Made by a program: the position numbers and the translations under genes | Assembly: GCA_030154385.1 (NCBI GenBank) | Contig: JASKJZ010000003.1 | Location: 1-27,206 of the forward strand | Source: Clostridiales bacterium | Lineage (GTDB): Bacteria > Bacillota_A > Clostridia > Lachnospirales > Lachnospiraceae | Reading direction: 5' to 3' | DNA: 27,206 bases | Part shown: in pieces, positions 7,138 to 14,761 of the stretch | Numbering within the stretch: the stretch's first letter is position 1 | How the letters are laid out: each line of letters opens with the position of its first letter | The notes under the pieces: generated by a model | Seen by the model: the letters and a program-made list of their open reading frames with translations, nothing else | Told to the model about the DNA's origin: nothing | The model's database searches: none

Positions 7138-8964
7138 CTATTCCCGAATTATTTTAAATACGGTAAGCAGATAACCATCCGAACTTTCCTGATACAATAT
7201 CTCTTTTGCATAAGCTGGATTATCCGTTATAATGTTATCCACACCAATGCGGCTTAGGCGTTCCAATTCATTTTTTGAATTGACCGTCCATACACATAGA
7301 TTCTTACCGTTTTTATGGATAAGCTGTACGACGTTCTTGGTGACAAGAGAGGATTTCATACTAAAAAAATCCACAGCATCATTTTTCACTAGACCAGGAT
7401 AAAGCTGGTAGGTGATATATCCCGTCTGAAGATTATTCGAGAGAGCCTTTACTCTCGTTAGGCAACTAATGTTGGTTGACGTTATCACGCACTGCCATTC
7501 CATATCATATTCTTGTATTAAGGAAACTACCTTTTCCTCCATCTTTTCTTTTTCATTATGATACTTTAAATCAAGATTTAGGCTGACTCTTCCCTTACAA
7601 AGCTCCAATACCTCCCGAAGAGTCGGCACCCGAACCCCCTCATATTCCTTTCCCTTCCACTTCCCTGCATCAAGCCTTGAAACTTCCTCATAGGTAACAT
7701 TCCAGATGTTTTTATTTAGACCACAGGTTCGTTTTAAACTGCTATCATGAAGAAGCACCAGTTCACCGTCCTTCGTTTCTCTTACATCTACCTCAACAAA
7801 GTCCACCTGCTCCTCAATGGCTTTCTCTATTGCTGGCAAGGTGTTTTCTGGCACCTGTTTGGAAAAACCACGGTGCGAGGTGACTTTTATCGCATCCAAA
7901 TTAAGATAATCCAGTGCAGATCCATTTTTTATGATATCAAAAAAGAAAAATAAATCCATAAGAAGAATCATACCAAGCAATACCAAAAAAATCCGTTTAT
8001 AGGCTGGTCGTTTTTCGTAATTTACCGACTCCTCTGGATCTGTTCCCATCGCCGTCTCTGGTTTCACATAATGATAAAAAAGATGCGTGCTTAGAGCAAA
8101 ATTGGCAATGGTACTAGCTAACAATAGCAGTATCAGTACCATTGGTTCTGTCTGTTCCATGATTGAAATAAACATGGCTATGGATAGATGCGGATTAAAT
8201 GTGGCAGAAACTAATAAAGTTGTAAGCAGTATCCGTAGAATATAAAATACAATGAGAGCAAATGCAATCCCAAGATTCCATCCCACAAAGTAAAGAAAGC
8301 TTTTGCACGCATGATTTTTTTTTGCTTGCCTGGCTTCAAAAAAAGCCTCCTTACAAGACAGTTTGCATATGATGTAGTAGTGAAATACATATCCCATCCG
8401 AAAAAAGATAAGATAAGAAAGCAAGATAAGTAGGAGAACAGAAAGAGGAAGGGACACCTGCCTTGGTATCAATAGCGCTAAAAAATTTACCCAACGGATT
8501 TTTCGTATTGCATACAAAACAAAGGGAATGTTATAGACAAATAAAAGTAACCACGCGGCTAAAAGCAGACGAAGATTTCCTTTGAATATACCCGCAATGG
8601 CACGATAAAGAGCCCGAAAGAGGGTCTGTAGTACGGGAACTTTTTCTCCTCTTTCTTTGTTCGAAAAGCTATGGATTAAAAAATATATTTCAAAAAGCCA
8701 GAAAAGACCAAACAAATAAAACAAGCTAAAGATGACAAAAATACTCATTGGATTTAATAAAAATGTTCTGATATTAGCGACTGTTACATAGCTAAGACCT
8801 GTTAACCTTAATGTCTTCTCATATACAAACGTCACCAAAGGTGTGAATACAATAAAAAAGAAAATAAGAATAAGCCCTTGTCCAAGCAACAAGGGCAGGC
8901 TGTTTTGAAAAAAGTATTTTCTGGTTCTTTTATATACCTTATTCTTTAAATATTTGGATACCAC
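7138..8964 (-). CDS. membrane-anchored glycerophosphodiester phosphodiesterase
   Basis: About 608 residues from the chosen start. The first 325 or so hold seven to eight hydrophobic segments, the GDPD membrane domain, and another helix follows near 325-345. A GDPD TIM-barrel domain follows with HRG at 364-366, PENT at 372-375, VEVDV near 390-394, LLHD at 404-407, NLDLK and a terminal IITDNPAYA. These are the metal-binding and catalytic acid/base residues that hydrolyse glycerophosphodiesters to glycerol-3-phosphate. The longest frame starts at a TTG at 9036, but that TTG lies inside the -35 box of a good promoter. I therefore propose the GTG at 8964, 10 nt after AAGGA; the exact start is uncertain. 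Substrates might include lipid head groups or teichoic-acid-like polymers. Confidence 0.85.
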   Translation of the reverse strand: MVSKYLKNKVYKRTRKYFFQNSLPLLLGQGLILIFFFIVFTPLVTFVYEKTLRLTGLSYVTVANIRTFLLNPMSIFVIFSLFYLFGLFWLFEIYFLIHSFSNKERGEKVPVLQTLFRALYRAIAGIFKGNLRLLLAAWLLLFVYNIPFVLYAIRKIRWVNFLALLIPRQVSLPLSVLLLILLSYLIFFRMGYVFHYYIICKLSCKEAFFEARQAKKNHACKSFLYFVGWNLGIAFALIVFYILRILLTTLLVSATFNPHLSIAMFISIMEQTEPMVLILLLLASTIANFALSTHLFYHYVKPETAMGTDPEESVNYEKRPAYKRIFLVLLGMILLMDLFFFFDIIKNGSALDYLNLDAIKVTSHRGFSKQVPENTLPAIEKAIEEQVDFVEVDVRETKDGELVLLHDSSLKRTCGLNKNIWNVTYEEVSRLDAGKWKGKEYEGVRVPTLREVLELCKGRVSLNLDLKYHNEKEKMEEKVVSLIQEYDMEWQCVITSTNISCLTRVKALSNNLQTGYITYQLYPGLVKNDAVDFFSMKSSLVTKNVVQLIHKNGKNLCVWTVNSKNELERLSRIGVDNIITDNPAYAKEILYQESSDGYLLTVFKIIRE

Positions 8965-9007
8965 GTTGTCCACATCCTTATATACATTTTCCCCAATTTC
9001 TATTATA

Positions 9008-9036
9008 ATCATACCATAAAACAGCACGGGGGTCAA
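9008..9036 (-). promoter_or_regulatory. sigma-A promoter for the phosphodiesterase gene
   Basis: TTGACC at 9031-9036 and TATGAT at 9008-9013 are separated by 17 bp. It lies within the longest possible reading frame of the downstream gene, which argues that translation starts further in. It begins 20 bp after the stop of the alcohol dehydrogenase gene. Confidence 0.65.
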
Positions 9037-9056
9037 AAGAACATGAATGCATGTTA

Positions 9057-10172
9057 TTATATTGAAAACGAACGAAATCCTAACAGGCTATTTTTATATA
9101 TTTGCAGAATTTCTTCCAAACCGATCTCTTCCGGATGATTCTTTCGCTTTGCCTTATTGGCTAGAAATGCGCTCGCATATGCCTCTATTTCTTGCTCTGT
9201 AATCAAGACCTTAACAGGCATCAGCCTTTTTAGGATTTCTTCGAGCTTTTGTATACTTTCTAGCTTTAATAGCGATAGCATCCGTTCCAGCTTTGTCTGG
9301 TTCTTAAATATTTTTAGATATTCGCTTGTAAGGATGCCATTTGCTGCTCCATGCGACAGCCCCTTATGGTATGTTAGGGCATAGCCCATTCCATGCGGGA
9401 GAGAGGTTCCTGTCTGAGCGATTACCATCCCTGCCAGCATGGAGGCATACAATACCGCCTCTCGAAAGGAAGCGTCAAATTGCTGCTGCAATAGCTTAGG
9501 AAAGCAGGATGCAAAGAGTGCAAATCCCTCTTCTGCATACAAATCTGACATCTGGTTGCTGTTGGTATTTAGGTAGCCCTCTACCAGATGGGTAAACGCA
9601 TCTACCGCAGTATTTACTGTGATATCCACTGGCAATGCTTCTGTATATTTACTATCTAAAAACGCTGCGACTGGAAATACTCGTTGTCCTAAGTTTTTCT
9701 TTGTTTTTTCTGCATTTACAGTCACGATGCTATAGGGTGTCACCTCGGATCCCGTGCCAGCCGTTGTCGCCACCGCAATAACGGGAAGTGCAGACAAACT
9801 CCCTTGTTTAAAAATCGTCTCCTTGGTCACACTGGGATTTTGAATAAACACCGCGATTGCCTTAGCAGCATCCATCGGGGAGCCTCCTCCAATTCCAATA
9901 ATAAAGTCTGCGTTCTCCCTGCTTCCAATCGTCGCTCCTCTTTCTATTGTCTCAAGAGAAGGATTCTCCTCTACCTCATCAAACAGCACATAGGTAACGC
10001 CTTTCTTTTCCAGCGACCAGATAATATCTTGCAATGAGCCATTTTTCTTAGCTGAGCTTTGACCTGTCACAAGCAACGCTTTTTTCCCTGCTCTATGAAA
10101 AACGTCTGCATTATCTCTTATGACATTCCTTCCAAAATAGATACTAGTGGGCATTTCGTATCGGAAATTCAT
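9057..10172 (-). CDS. iron-containing alcohol dehydrogenase family protein
   Basis: 371 residues, typical for Fe-ADH. GGGSPMD at 95-101 is the NAD(P)-binding loop and TTAGTGSE at 136-143 follows. The four metal ligands are present: D191 and H195 (DAFTHLVE), H260 (SLPHGMGY) and H274 (GLSHGAANG). These enzymes reduce aldehydes or oxidise alcohols with NAD(P)H; the substrate cannot be read from sequence. The ATG at 10172 has AAGGAGG 6 nt upstream. The gene starts 11 nt after the end of the C_GCAxxG_C_C-family gene and has no promoter of its own in that gap, so the two are probably transcribed together from the promoter near 10720. Confidence 0.9.
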   Translation of the reverse strand: MNFRYEMPTSIYFGRNVIRDNADVFHRAGKKALLVTGQSSAKKNGSLQDIIWSLEKKGVTYVLFDEVEENPSLETIERGATIGSRENADFIIGIGGGSPMDAAKAIAVFIQNPSVTKETIFKQGSLSALPVIAVATTAGTGSEVTPYSIVTVNAEKTKKNLGQRVFPVAAFLDSKYTEALPVDITVNTAVDAFTHLVEGYLNTNSNQMSDLYAEEGFALFASCFPKLLQQQFDASFREAVLYASMLAGMVIAQTGTSLPHGMGYALTYHKGLSHGAANGILTSEYLKIFKNQTKLERMLSLLKLESIQKLEEILKRLMPVKVLITEQEIEAYASAFLANKAKRKNHPEEIGLEEILQIYKNSLLGFRSFSI

Positions 10173-10183
10173 GGTATTCCTCC

Positions 10184-10654
10184 TTATCGTTTGTTCTCTT
10201 TTATATACCGCTCCATAATTTCTGCGGCTTGATAGACTAAGGCTTCACAGGGTCGCTTTTTATAATAGGTATGCGTTCTTTGTTCTGGTGCTGGAACGTC
10301 CTTTTTATGATCTAGCCCTAATAGCTCCCGGCATATAATCGAATGATTCTTTTCCTCAAATTCTTTTGCCAACTCCTGAATTCTTGCGTAGTGTTCGGAT
10401 TTTGCTCCGTGATCTTTCGGATCGGAGTACCCATAAAGGGTTCCTGCTACCATAAACATACCCGATACCGCACCACATACCTCCCGCAATCTGCCCATAC
10501 CGCCGCCAAAGGAGGAACTTAATCGCAGGGCAGTTTCCCGATCCATATCATATTCTTCCAGAAAGGCCAAAAAAACAGATTGTTAACAATTGTAGCCTTC
10601 TCTAAAGTACGCTGCTGCCGCTTTTGCATGTGTCATTTCTACTTTCTCTTCCAT
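10184..10654 (-). pseudogene. C_GCAxxG_C_C family redox protein broken by an ochre codon
   Basis: From the ATG at 10654 (GAGAAGAGG upstream) the frame reads MEEKVEMTHAKAAAAYFREG, then YNC, and then TAA at 10583-10585. It continues in the same frame as QSVFLAFLEEYDMDRETALR with the family hallmarks SSSFGGGMGRLREVCGAVSG and two further cysteines (ICREL and RPCEAL). Without the stop the protein would be 156 residues, normal for this family of membrane-associated or redox-linked proteins of unknown function. A single base change (TCA or GCA to TAA-like) at the codon after the N-terminal Cys explains the break. A 128-residue product from a TTG at 10570 is conceivable, but no ribosome binding site is visible there. 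A sequencing error is not excluded. Confidence 0.82.
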
Positions 10655-10689
10655 TAACCTGACCTCTTCTCTCCATATCTATATTTATA

Positions 10690-10699
10690 AGCATATGCT
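10690..10699. repeat. AGCATATGCT palindrome downstream of promoter
   Basis: A perfect 10-bp palindrome, AGCATATGCT, lies about 9 bp downstream of the -10 box of the promoter at 10708-10735, at or just past the expected transcription start. Its position would suit an operator, but it is short and no cognate regulator is apparent, so this may be chance. Confidence 0.3.
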
Positions 10700-10707
10700 C
10701 TTAATAT

Positions 10708-10735
10708 ATTTTATCCGATAACAAAATCTTGTCAA
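10708..10735 (-). promoter_or_regulatory. sigma-A promoter for C_GCAxxG_C_C / alcohol dehydrogenase unit
   Basis: TTGACA at 10730-10735 and TAAAAT at 10708-10713 are separated by 16 bp on the minus strand. The -35 box contains the TGA stop codon of the MFS gene upstream, an unusually tight overlap of one gene's end and the next promoter. Confidence 0.72.
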
Positions 10736-11886
10736 GGCTCGTGTATTTGATTCAATTTTGTCGTGGCACCTATCATGGTTATTACAAGAAGTAACAAAAA
10801 GAAGGGTATGATTGCCATACTGATATGTGCTGCCAAAAAACCAAATAAAGTGGGCAGAAGGAGTACACCCACATAAGCTGCTGTCATCTCCACTCCGATT
10901 ACAGCCTGTGACAGCCCTTCTCCAAAACGTTTTGGTGTCTCAGAAATCATCCCTGGAAAAACGGGCGCGCAGCCAAGGCCAACTAAGGCAAGACCGAAAA
11001 AGGCGGCAATAGCAGGCAGTGGCAATAACAGTACGATTGCACCAAGCATTACGGTAAACAGACCAACGCGAATCAACTGCTGATTCTTTATTTTCATAGC
11101 TAAAAAGCCACAAAGCATTCTTCCTGCTGTAATCCCCATGTAATAAATACTAATCCATGCCGCAGCCGTTGCGGTGGATACACCCCGATGCTTCACAAGA
11201 TAAGTACTACCCCAGCATACAATCGTATACTCCGTGGCACAGTAGCACAAAAAGGTGAGCATCGCAAGTTTAACTCCCTTAACCTTCATAAGGTCAAACA
11301 ACTTCATAACAACATGTTCTTCAGAAGTGGTACTATCCCGTTGTACCTTCCACACCGGAATGGTCGCAAATAAAATTACCACGATAAAAAACTGAACCAC
11401 AGCAATCATAAGATATCCATATCGCCACCCAAGTTCCCGCTTCATAAAAACTGACATCACCACAGGTCCTAGCATCGCTCCCAGTCCCCAAAAGCAATGC
11501 AGCCAGTTCATATGACTTGCCTTATAATGTACTGCCATATAATTATTGAGCGCCGTATCAATTGCCCCAGCACCAAGCCCCATTGGAATCCCAAGTAAAA
11601 GTACAACGAAAAAATTAGGGGCATATCCATACCCCAAAATAGCAACCGCTGTTAAGAGTGTACTACCAATTACAATCTTCAAGGTACCAAATCTCTTGAT
11701 CAGTCTGGCGGCATTGAGACTGGAAATAATGGTTCCAATCGTAATGATTGCAGCTCCGAAGCCTTCAAAGGATACGGGAATTCCTAGCTCCAAATACATC
11801 TCGGGCCATGCCGTCCCAAGAAGGGAGTCAGGTAATCCAAGACCAATAAAACATAAATAGATAATGATTAATAATACGGTTGCCAT
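10732..11886 (-). CDS. MFS transporter, sugar-porter-like
   Basis: 384 residues from the ATG at 11886, chosen because AAGGAGA precedes it by 7 nt. The longer frame overlaps the upstream gene. About twelve hydrophobic segments are spread evenly, with the loop between helices 2 and 3 reading ARLIKRFGTLKIV (MFS motif A-like) and the conserved HYKASHMNWLHCFWGLGA after helix 4, as in FucP-like and related solute MFS proteins. A short cytoplasmic loop (IPVWKVQRDSTTSEE) separates the two halves. It is in one operon with the ROK regulator, 17 bp downstream. This suggests a carbohydrate or carbohydrate-like substrate, but the substrate is not identifiable. Confidence 0.85.
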   Translation of the reverse strand: MATVLLIIIYLCFIGLGLPDSLLGTAWPEMYLELGIPVSFEGFGAAIITIGTIISSLNAARLIKRFGTLKIVIGSTLLTAVAILGYGYAPNFFVVLLLGIPMGLGAGAIDTALNNYMAVHYKASHMNWLHCFWGLGAMLGPVVMSVFMKRELGWRYGYLMIAVVQFFIVVILFATIPVWKVQRDSTTSEEHVVMKLFDLMKVKGVKLAMLTFLCYCATEYTIVCWGSTYLVKHRGVSTATAAAWISIYYMGITAGRMLCGFLAMKIKNQQLIRVGLFTVMLGAIVLLLPLPAIAAFFGLALVGLGCAPVFPGMISETPKRFGEGLSQAVIGVEMTAAYVGVLLLPTLFGFLAAHISMAIIPFFLLLLVITMIGATTKLNQIHEP

Positions 11887-11903
11887 CTGATAATCTCCTT
11901 TAT

Positions 11904-12896
11904 TTATAATTCTTCCTCTTCCCACTTTGATAGAACCATTTCCAACAAGCCTCTTTCATATCTTCCTTCAAAATGATCGATGAAATGAAGCCTTGGCATC
12001 CTCTGCCTGGGATATATCTTCAAAAGTTCCTCCTGCACCTGATGCAAGATCGTCGCATCACAGTCTTCCTTGGATAATAAAATATCCGGCAGATCCAAAA
12101 CACAGCACAGGGCTAAAATACAAGTCACAAAGCTTTCTACATAATCGTTCCTATTTTTTACCAAATATTCCATCTCTCCAGCATATCCATTGCTTCCCCT
12201 CACAAGCTCTCCATTTAGTACAATGCCGACTCCCATACATTCGCTGACATACACAAGATGTGCAAAATCAACAAATTGCCCCACCTCGCCGCGTGCTACG
12301 GCATTGATATCGTTTTCAATCATACATGGAACACTAAGCTGCTCTTTGATCGCCTTTACCAGGATATCTCCTTCCAAATTTTTAAACTTGGGCAAATGCG
12401 TGATCCGATCCCCATTTACAGCACCAGGCACTCCAATCGAGATCAAAGAGATTGTTGGATACTGCTCTTTTCGTTGCCGGATGAAGGAAAGGATGTCTGG
12501 CACATCAATAGTATCCATTGCCTCGATGCAGGTTCTGGTAACTACACTTCCACACGCATCGTACACGATTCCAATGAGTGTCCAGTCCTGAAAATACATA
12601 ATAAGCGCCATTTTATAGACAGGATTCGCTTCGTAGCGAAGTCCAGGTCTTCCGCCACAGCTTTCTGGCTCTGGATTGATGGTTACTTCTCCACTCGCGA
12701 CCAGCTCCTTTACAAGTGCCGATACCGTTGGATAACTAAGATGCGTCCGATCTGCCAGCTCAGCTATGCGTAAAGGCGATTCTTTCCGCAAGATATTTCG
12801 AATCAGTCTTCTATTTTGCTGTTTTACCTGCTCAAAATGAGCCTTTTTTTCTTTTTTTATCGCAATCGTTTTCACCCTCCTTCTCATATCTTTCAT
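11904..12896 (-). CDS. ROK-family transcriptional regulator
   Basis: 330 residues from the ATG at 12896. Residues 30-75 form a winged helix (LRIAELADRTHLSYPTVSAL) with the GGRPG turn typical of NagC/XylR-type ROK repressors at 81-85. The ROK fold follows, with GVPG at 155-158 and ENDINAVARGE at 194-204. The cysteine-rich zinc motif (CxCGxxGCxE) is not present after NGYAGEMEYL, and the chain is shorter than the usual 380-400 residues, so sugar-kinase activity is unlikely. The start is unclear: no ribosome binding site precedes 12896, whereas AAGGAGG lies within codons 5-7 and would fit initiation at a non-standard ATT (codon 11). The gene sits behind a strong promoter and a palindrome that suggest autoregulation, and it leads an operon with the MFS gene. 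Confidence 0.85.
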   Translation of the reverse strand: MKDMRRRVKTIAIKKEKKAHFEQVKQQNRRLIRNILRKESPLRIAELADRTHLSYPTVSALVKELVASGEVTINPEPESCGGRPGLRYEANPVYKMALIMYFQDWTLIGIVYDACGSVVTRTCIEAMDTIDVPDILSFIRQRKEQYPTISLISIGVPGAVNGDRITHLPKFKNLEGDILVKAIKEQLSVPCMIENDINAVARGEVGQFVDFAHLVYVSECMGVGIVLNGELVRGSNGYAGEMEYLVKNRNDYVESFVTCILALCCVLDLPDILLSKEDCDATILHQVQEELLKIYPRQRMPRLHFIDHFEGRYERGLLEMVLSKWEEEEL

Positions 12897-12914
12897 ATAC
12901 TTTATAAAGTATAT
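12895..12914. promoter_or_regulatory. perfect 20-bp palindrome, putative ROK operator
   Basis: ATATACTTTATAAAGTATAT reads identically on both strands. It lies 15 bp downstream of the -10 box and overlaps the annotated start codon of the ROK gene. The size, symmetry and position fit an autoregulatory operator; occupancy would block early elongation. Binding by the adjacent ROK protein is inferred. Confidence 0.6.
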
Positions 12915-12929
12915 TTAATAAGTAATTTC

Positions 12930-12958
12930 ATTTTAATCGAACAGGAATTACTTGTCAA
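12930..12958 (-). promoter_or_regulatory. sigma-A promoter of the ROK-MFS operon
   Basis: TTGACA at 12953-12958 and TAAAAT at 12930-12935 are separated by 17 bp on the minus strand. It lies between the terminator-like hairpin of the ABC gene and the palindrome. Confidence 0.78.
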
Positions 12959-12960
12959 AT

Positions 12961-12990
12961 AAAAAAGACAAGAATTCTACTGCAATTCCT
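12961..12990 (-). terminator. putative terminator of the ECF/ABC operon
   Basis: On the minus strand AGGAATT pairs with AATTCTT (7 bp, one G-U) around a 7-nt loop and is followed, after GTC, by a T-rich run. It starts 14 nt past the stop of the last ABC gene. The stem is AT-rich and may be weak. The segment is also part of a wider inverted repeat, since ACAGGAATT recurs inverted around 12941-12992. Confidence 0.45.
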
Positions 12991-13003
12991 GTCCTTTCCC
13001 TCT

Positions 13004-14761
13004 TTATAGACTCCAGCCAAGACTATCTTGCTGAATTTGAAAGAGCTTATGATACAAGCCTTCCTTTTGAAGAAGCTGCAAATGCGTCCCTTCTTCTTCT
13101 ACTTCTCCATTCTTCATCACGACAATATGATCTGCATCCACAATCGTTCGCAGACGATGCGCGATAACAATGACCGTTTTATGTTCAATCAGAAGGCTTA
13201 TCGCTTCTTGAATCGATGCCTCACTTTCTGGATCGAGGGAGGCAGTCGCCTCATCCAGTAATACAATTGGTGCATCCTTTAGCAGTGCTCTGGCAATCGA
13301 AAGGCGTTGTCGTTCCCCACCAGATAAGGTGCTTCCATTTTCACCAAGCATAGTGTCGTATCCATTTGGCAGTTTATCTACAAATTCATCGCACCTTGCC
13401 GCTTTTGCTGCTGCTAGTACCTGTTCCTTTGTCGCCTCCATATTTCCGATCCGAATGTTGTTATAGATCGTATCATGAAATAATACGACATCTTGAAAAA
13501 CAAACGACATGTAAGACATCAGATGCTCTGGATCAAGCGTCCTTATGTCTACTCCTCCAATCGTAATCCTTCCCTTATCGACATCCCAAAATCTTGCAAT
13601 CAATCGAGATATTGTACTTTTACCGCTTCCAGAGGGTCCAACCAGGGCTGTAATTTTATTTGCTGGCAGGGTAAAATTGACCTGATTAATGGTCTCCTCT
13701 CCTCCTTTATGATACCGAAACGAAACATCCTCAAAGCATATATCATATTGGGTAATCGGCGTTTGTTCTCCCTCCATGGGAGCGATATCAAGGAGCGCCC
13801 TCATACGTTTTATTGCAATTTGATGATACAGTAGCTCTGGCAGCAAGGTAAGCTCCGTTAGGATCGGACCATAAATACGTGTTACGATTAATAGGCACAT
13901 CAGTAAGGGAATGAGTTCAATTTGGCTGCCTGTGAGCAAAAAGATTCCTACAAATACGGTAAGTCCGACTCCAGCCTGCAACACAACCTGTGCCCCTGTT
14001 ATAAATACTCCGCTTCCAAATTCCATCGTTATCGCAAGCCGTTTCATATTTTTTAACGCCTCTTCCAGCTTAGTAAAACGTTCCCCATCCATATTGCAGG
14101 CTTTGATAACTTTAATCCCTTCAATATATTCTTGTACCTGCTCAGAGGCTGCAAGCTTTGCCTTTACATGGCGCCTTCCAAGTCTTCTTTGCAGACCGCG
14201 GCTTGCTAGGATGATTAAAAATGCAAGCGGAACCGTTATAAATATGGCAATTGCCATGCGCCAATCATACAGACCAAGCATGATACAAATGATCACGATT
14301 GTGATTGCATTGGAAATCAGCTGCGGATAGATATGGCTTAAGACGGTTTCGGTAGTCGCTACATCCCCCATAAGATTGGTCGAAAGCTCCGACAAATCTT
14401 TGGAATTAAAAACACTCATTGGCAGTCTACGTATGTGTTCTGCCATTGAAGTTCTTGCCTTTTCACTTTCCATGTATGAGACGACATATGTTTTTTTATA
14501 ATCATTTTTATTGCACCAAAATACCAAAAGAGCTGCTAAAATACCAAGACCAAAGAAAACCCAAAGTTGATTCCAATTGATTTCTCCTTTGGTAAATGGC
14601 TTAATCAGCTCCATAATTACACCAAGCATGATTGTGGTGGGAAGCATCATCGATAAATTTGTCAAGGTGCAAGCGGCGATCGCCTTTTTTAAATCCTGAT
14701 ATCCTTTGTCGGTAAGCATAAGTGCATGCTGAAGCCTTGGTTTTGTCTTCATCTCAGCCAT
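13004..14761 (-). CDS. ABC half-transporter, exporter fold (partner 2, IrtA/YbtP-like pair)
   Basis: 585 residues. An N-terminal type IV transmembrane domain (hydrophobic helices near 30-55, 65-85, 145-190, 250-300) is followed by an ATPase domain: Walker A GPSGSGKS at 375-382, Q-loop VFQD, signature LSGGERQR from 479, Walker B IVLLDEATASLD at 499-510, H-loop VIAHRL. The D-loop is canonical, unlike in the partner protein. GGAGGAG lies 5 nt before the ATG, which overlaps the end of the partner gene by 8 nt, so the pair is expected to form a heterodimer. Despite the exporter fold, the neighbouring ECF genes suggest uptake of a siderophore-like or related molecule, as in IrtAB and YbtPQ. Multidrug export is the alternative. 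Confidence 0.88.
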   Translation of the reverse strand: MAEMKTKPRLQHALMLTDKGYQDLKKAIAACTLTNLSMMLPTTIMLGVIMELIKPFTKGEINWNQLWVFFGLGILAALLVFWCNKNDYKKTYVVSYMESEKARTSMAEHIRRLPMSVFNSKDLSELSTNLMGDVATTETVLSHIYPQLISNAITIVIICIMLGLYDWRMAIAIFITVPLAFLIILASRGLQRRLGRRHVKAKLAASEQVQEYIEGIKVIKACNMDGERFTKLEEALKNMKRLAITMEFGSGVFITGAQVVLQAGVGLTVFVGIFLLTGSQIELIPLLMCLLIVTRIYGPILTELTLLPELLYHQIAIKRMRALLDIAPMEGEQTPITQYDICFEDVSFRYHKGGEETINQVNFTLPANKITALVGPSGSGKSTISRLIARFWDVDKGRITIGGVDIRTLDPEHLMSYMSFVFQDVVLFHDTIYNNIRIGNMEATKEQVLAAAKAARCDEFVDKLPNGYDTMLGENGSTLSGGERQRLSIARALLKDAPIVLLDEATASLDPESEASIQEAISLLIEHKTVIVIAHRLRTIVDADHIVVMKNGEVEEEGTHLQLLQKEGLYHKLFQIQQDSLGWSL

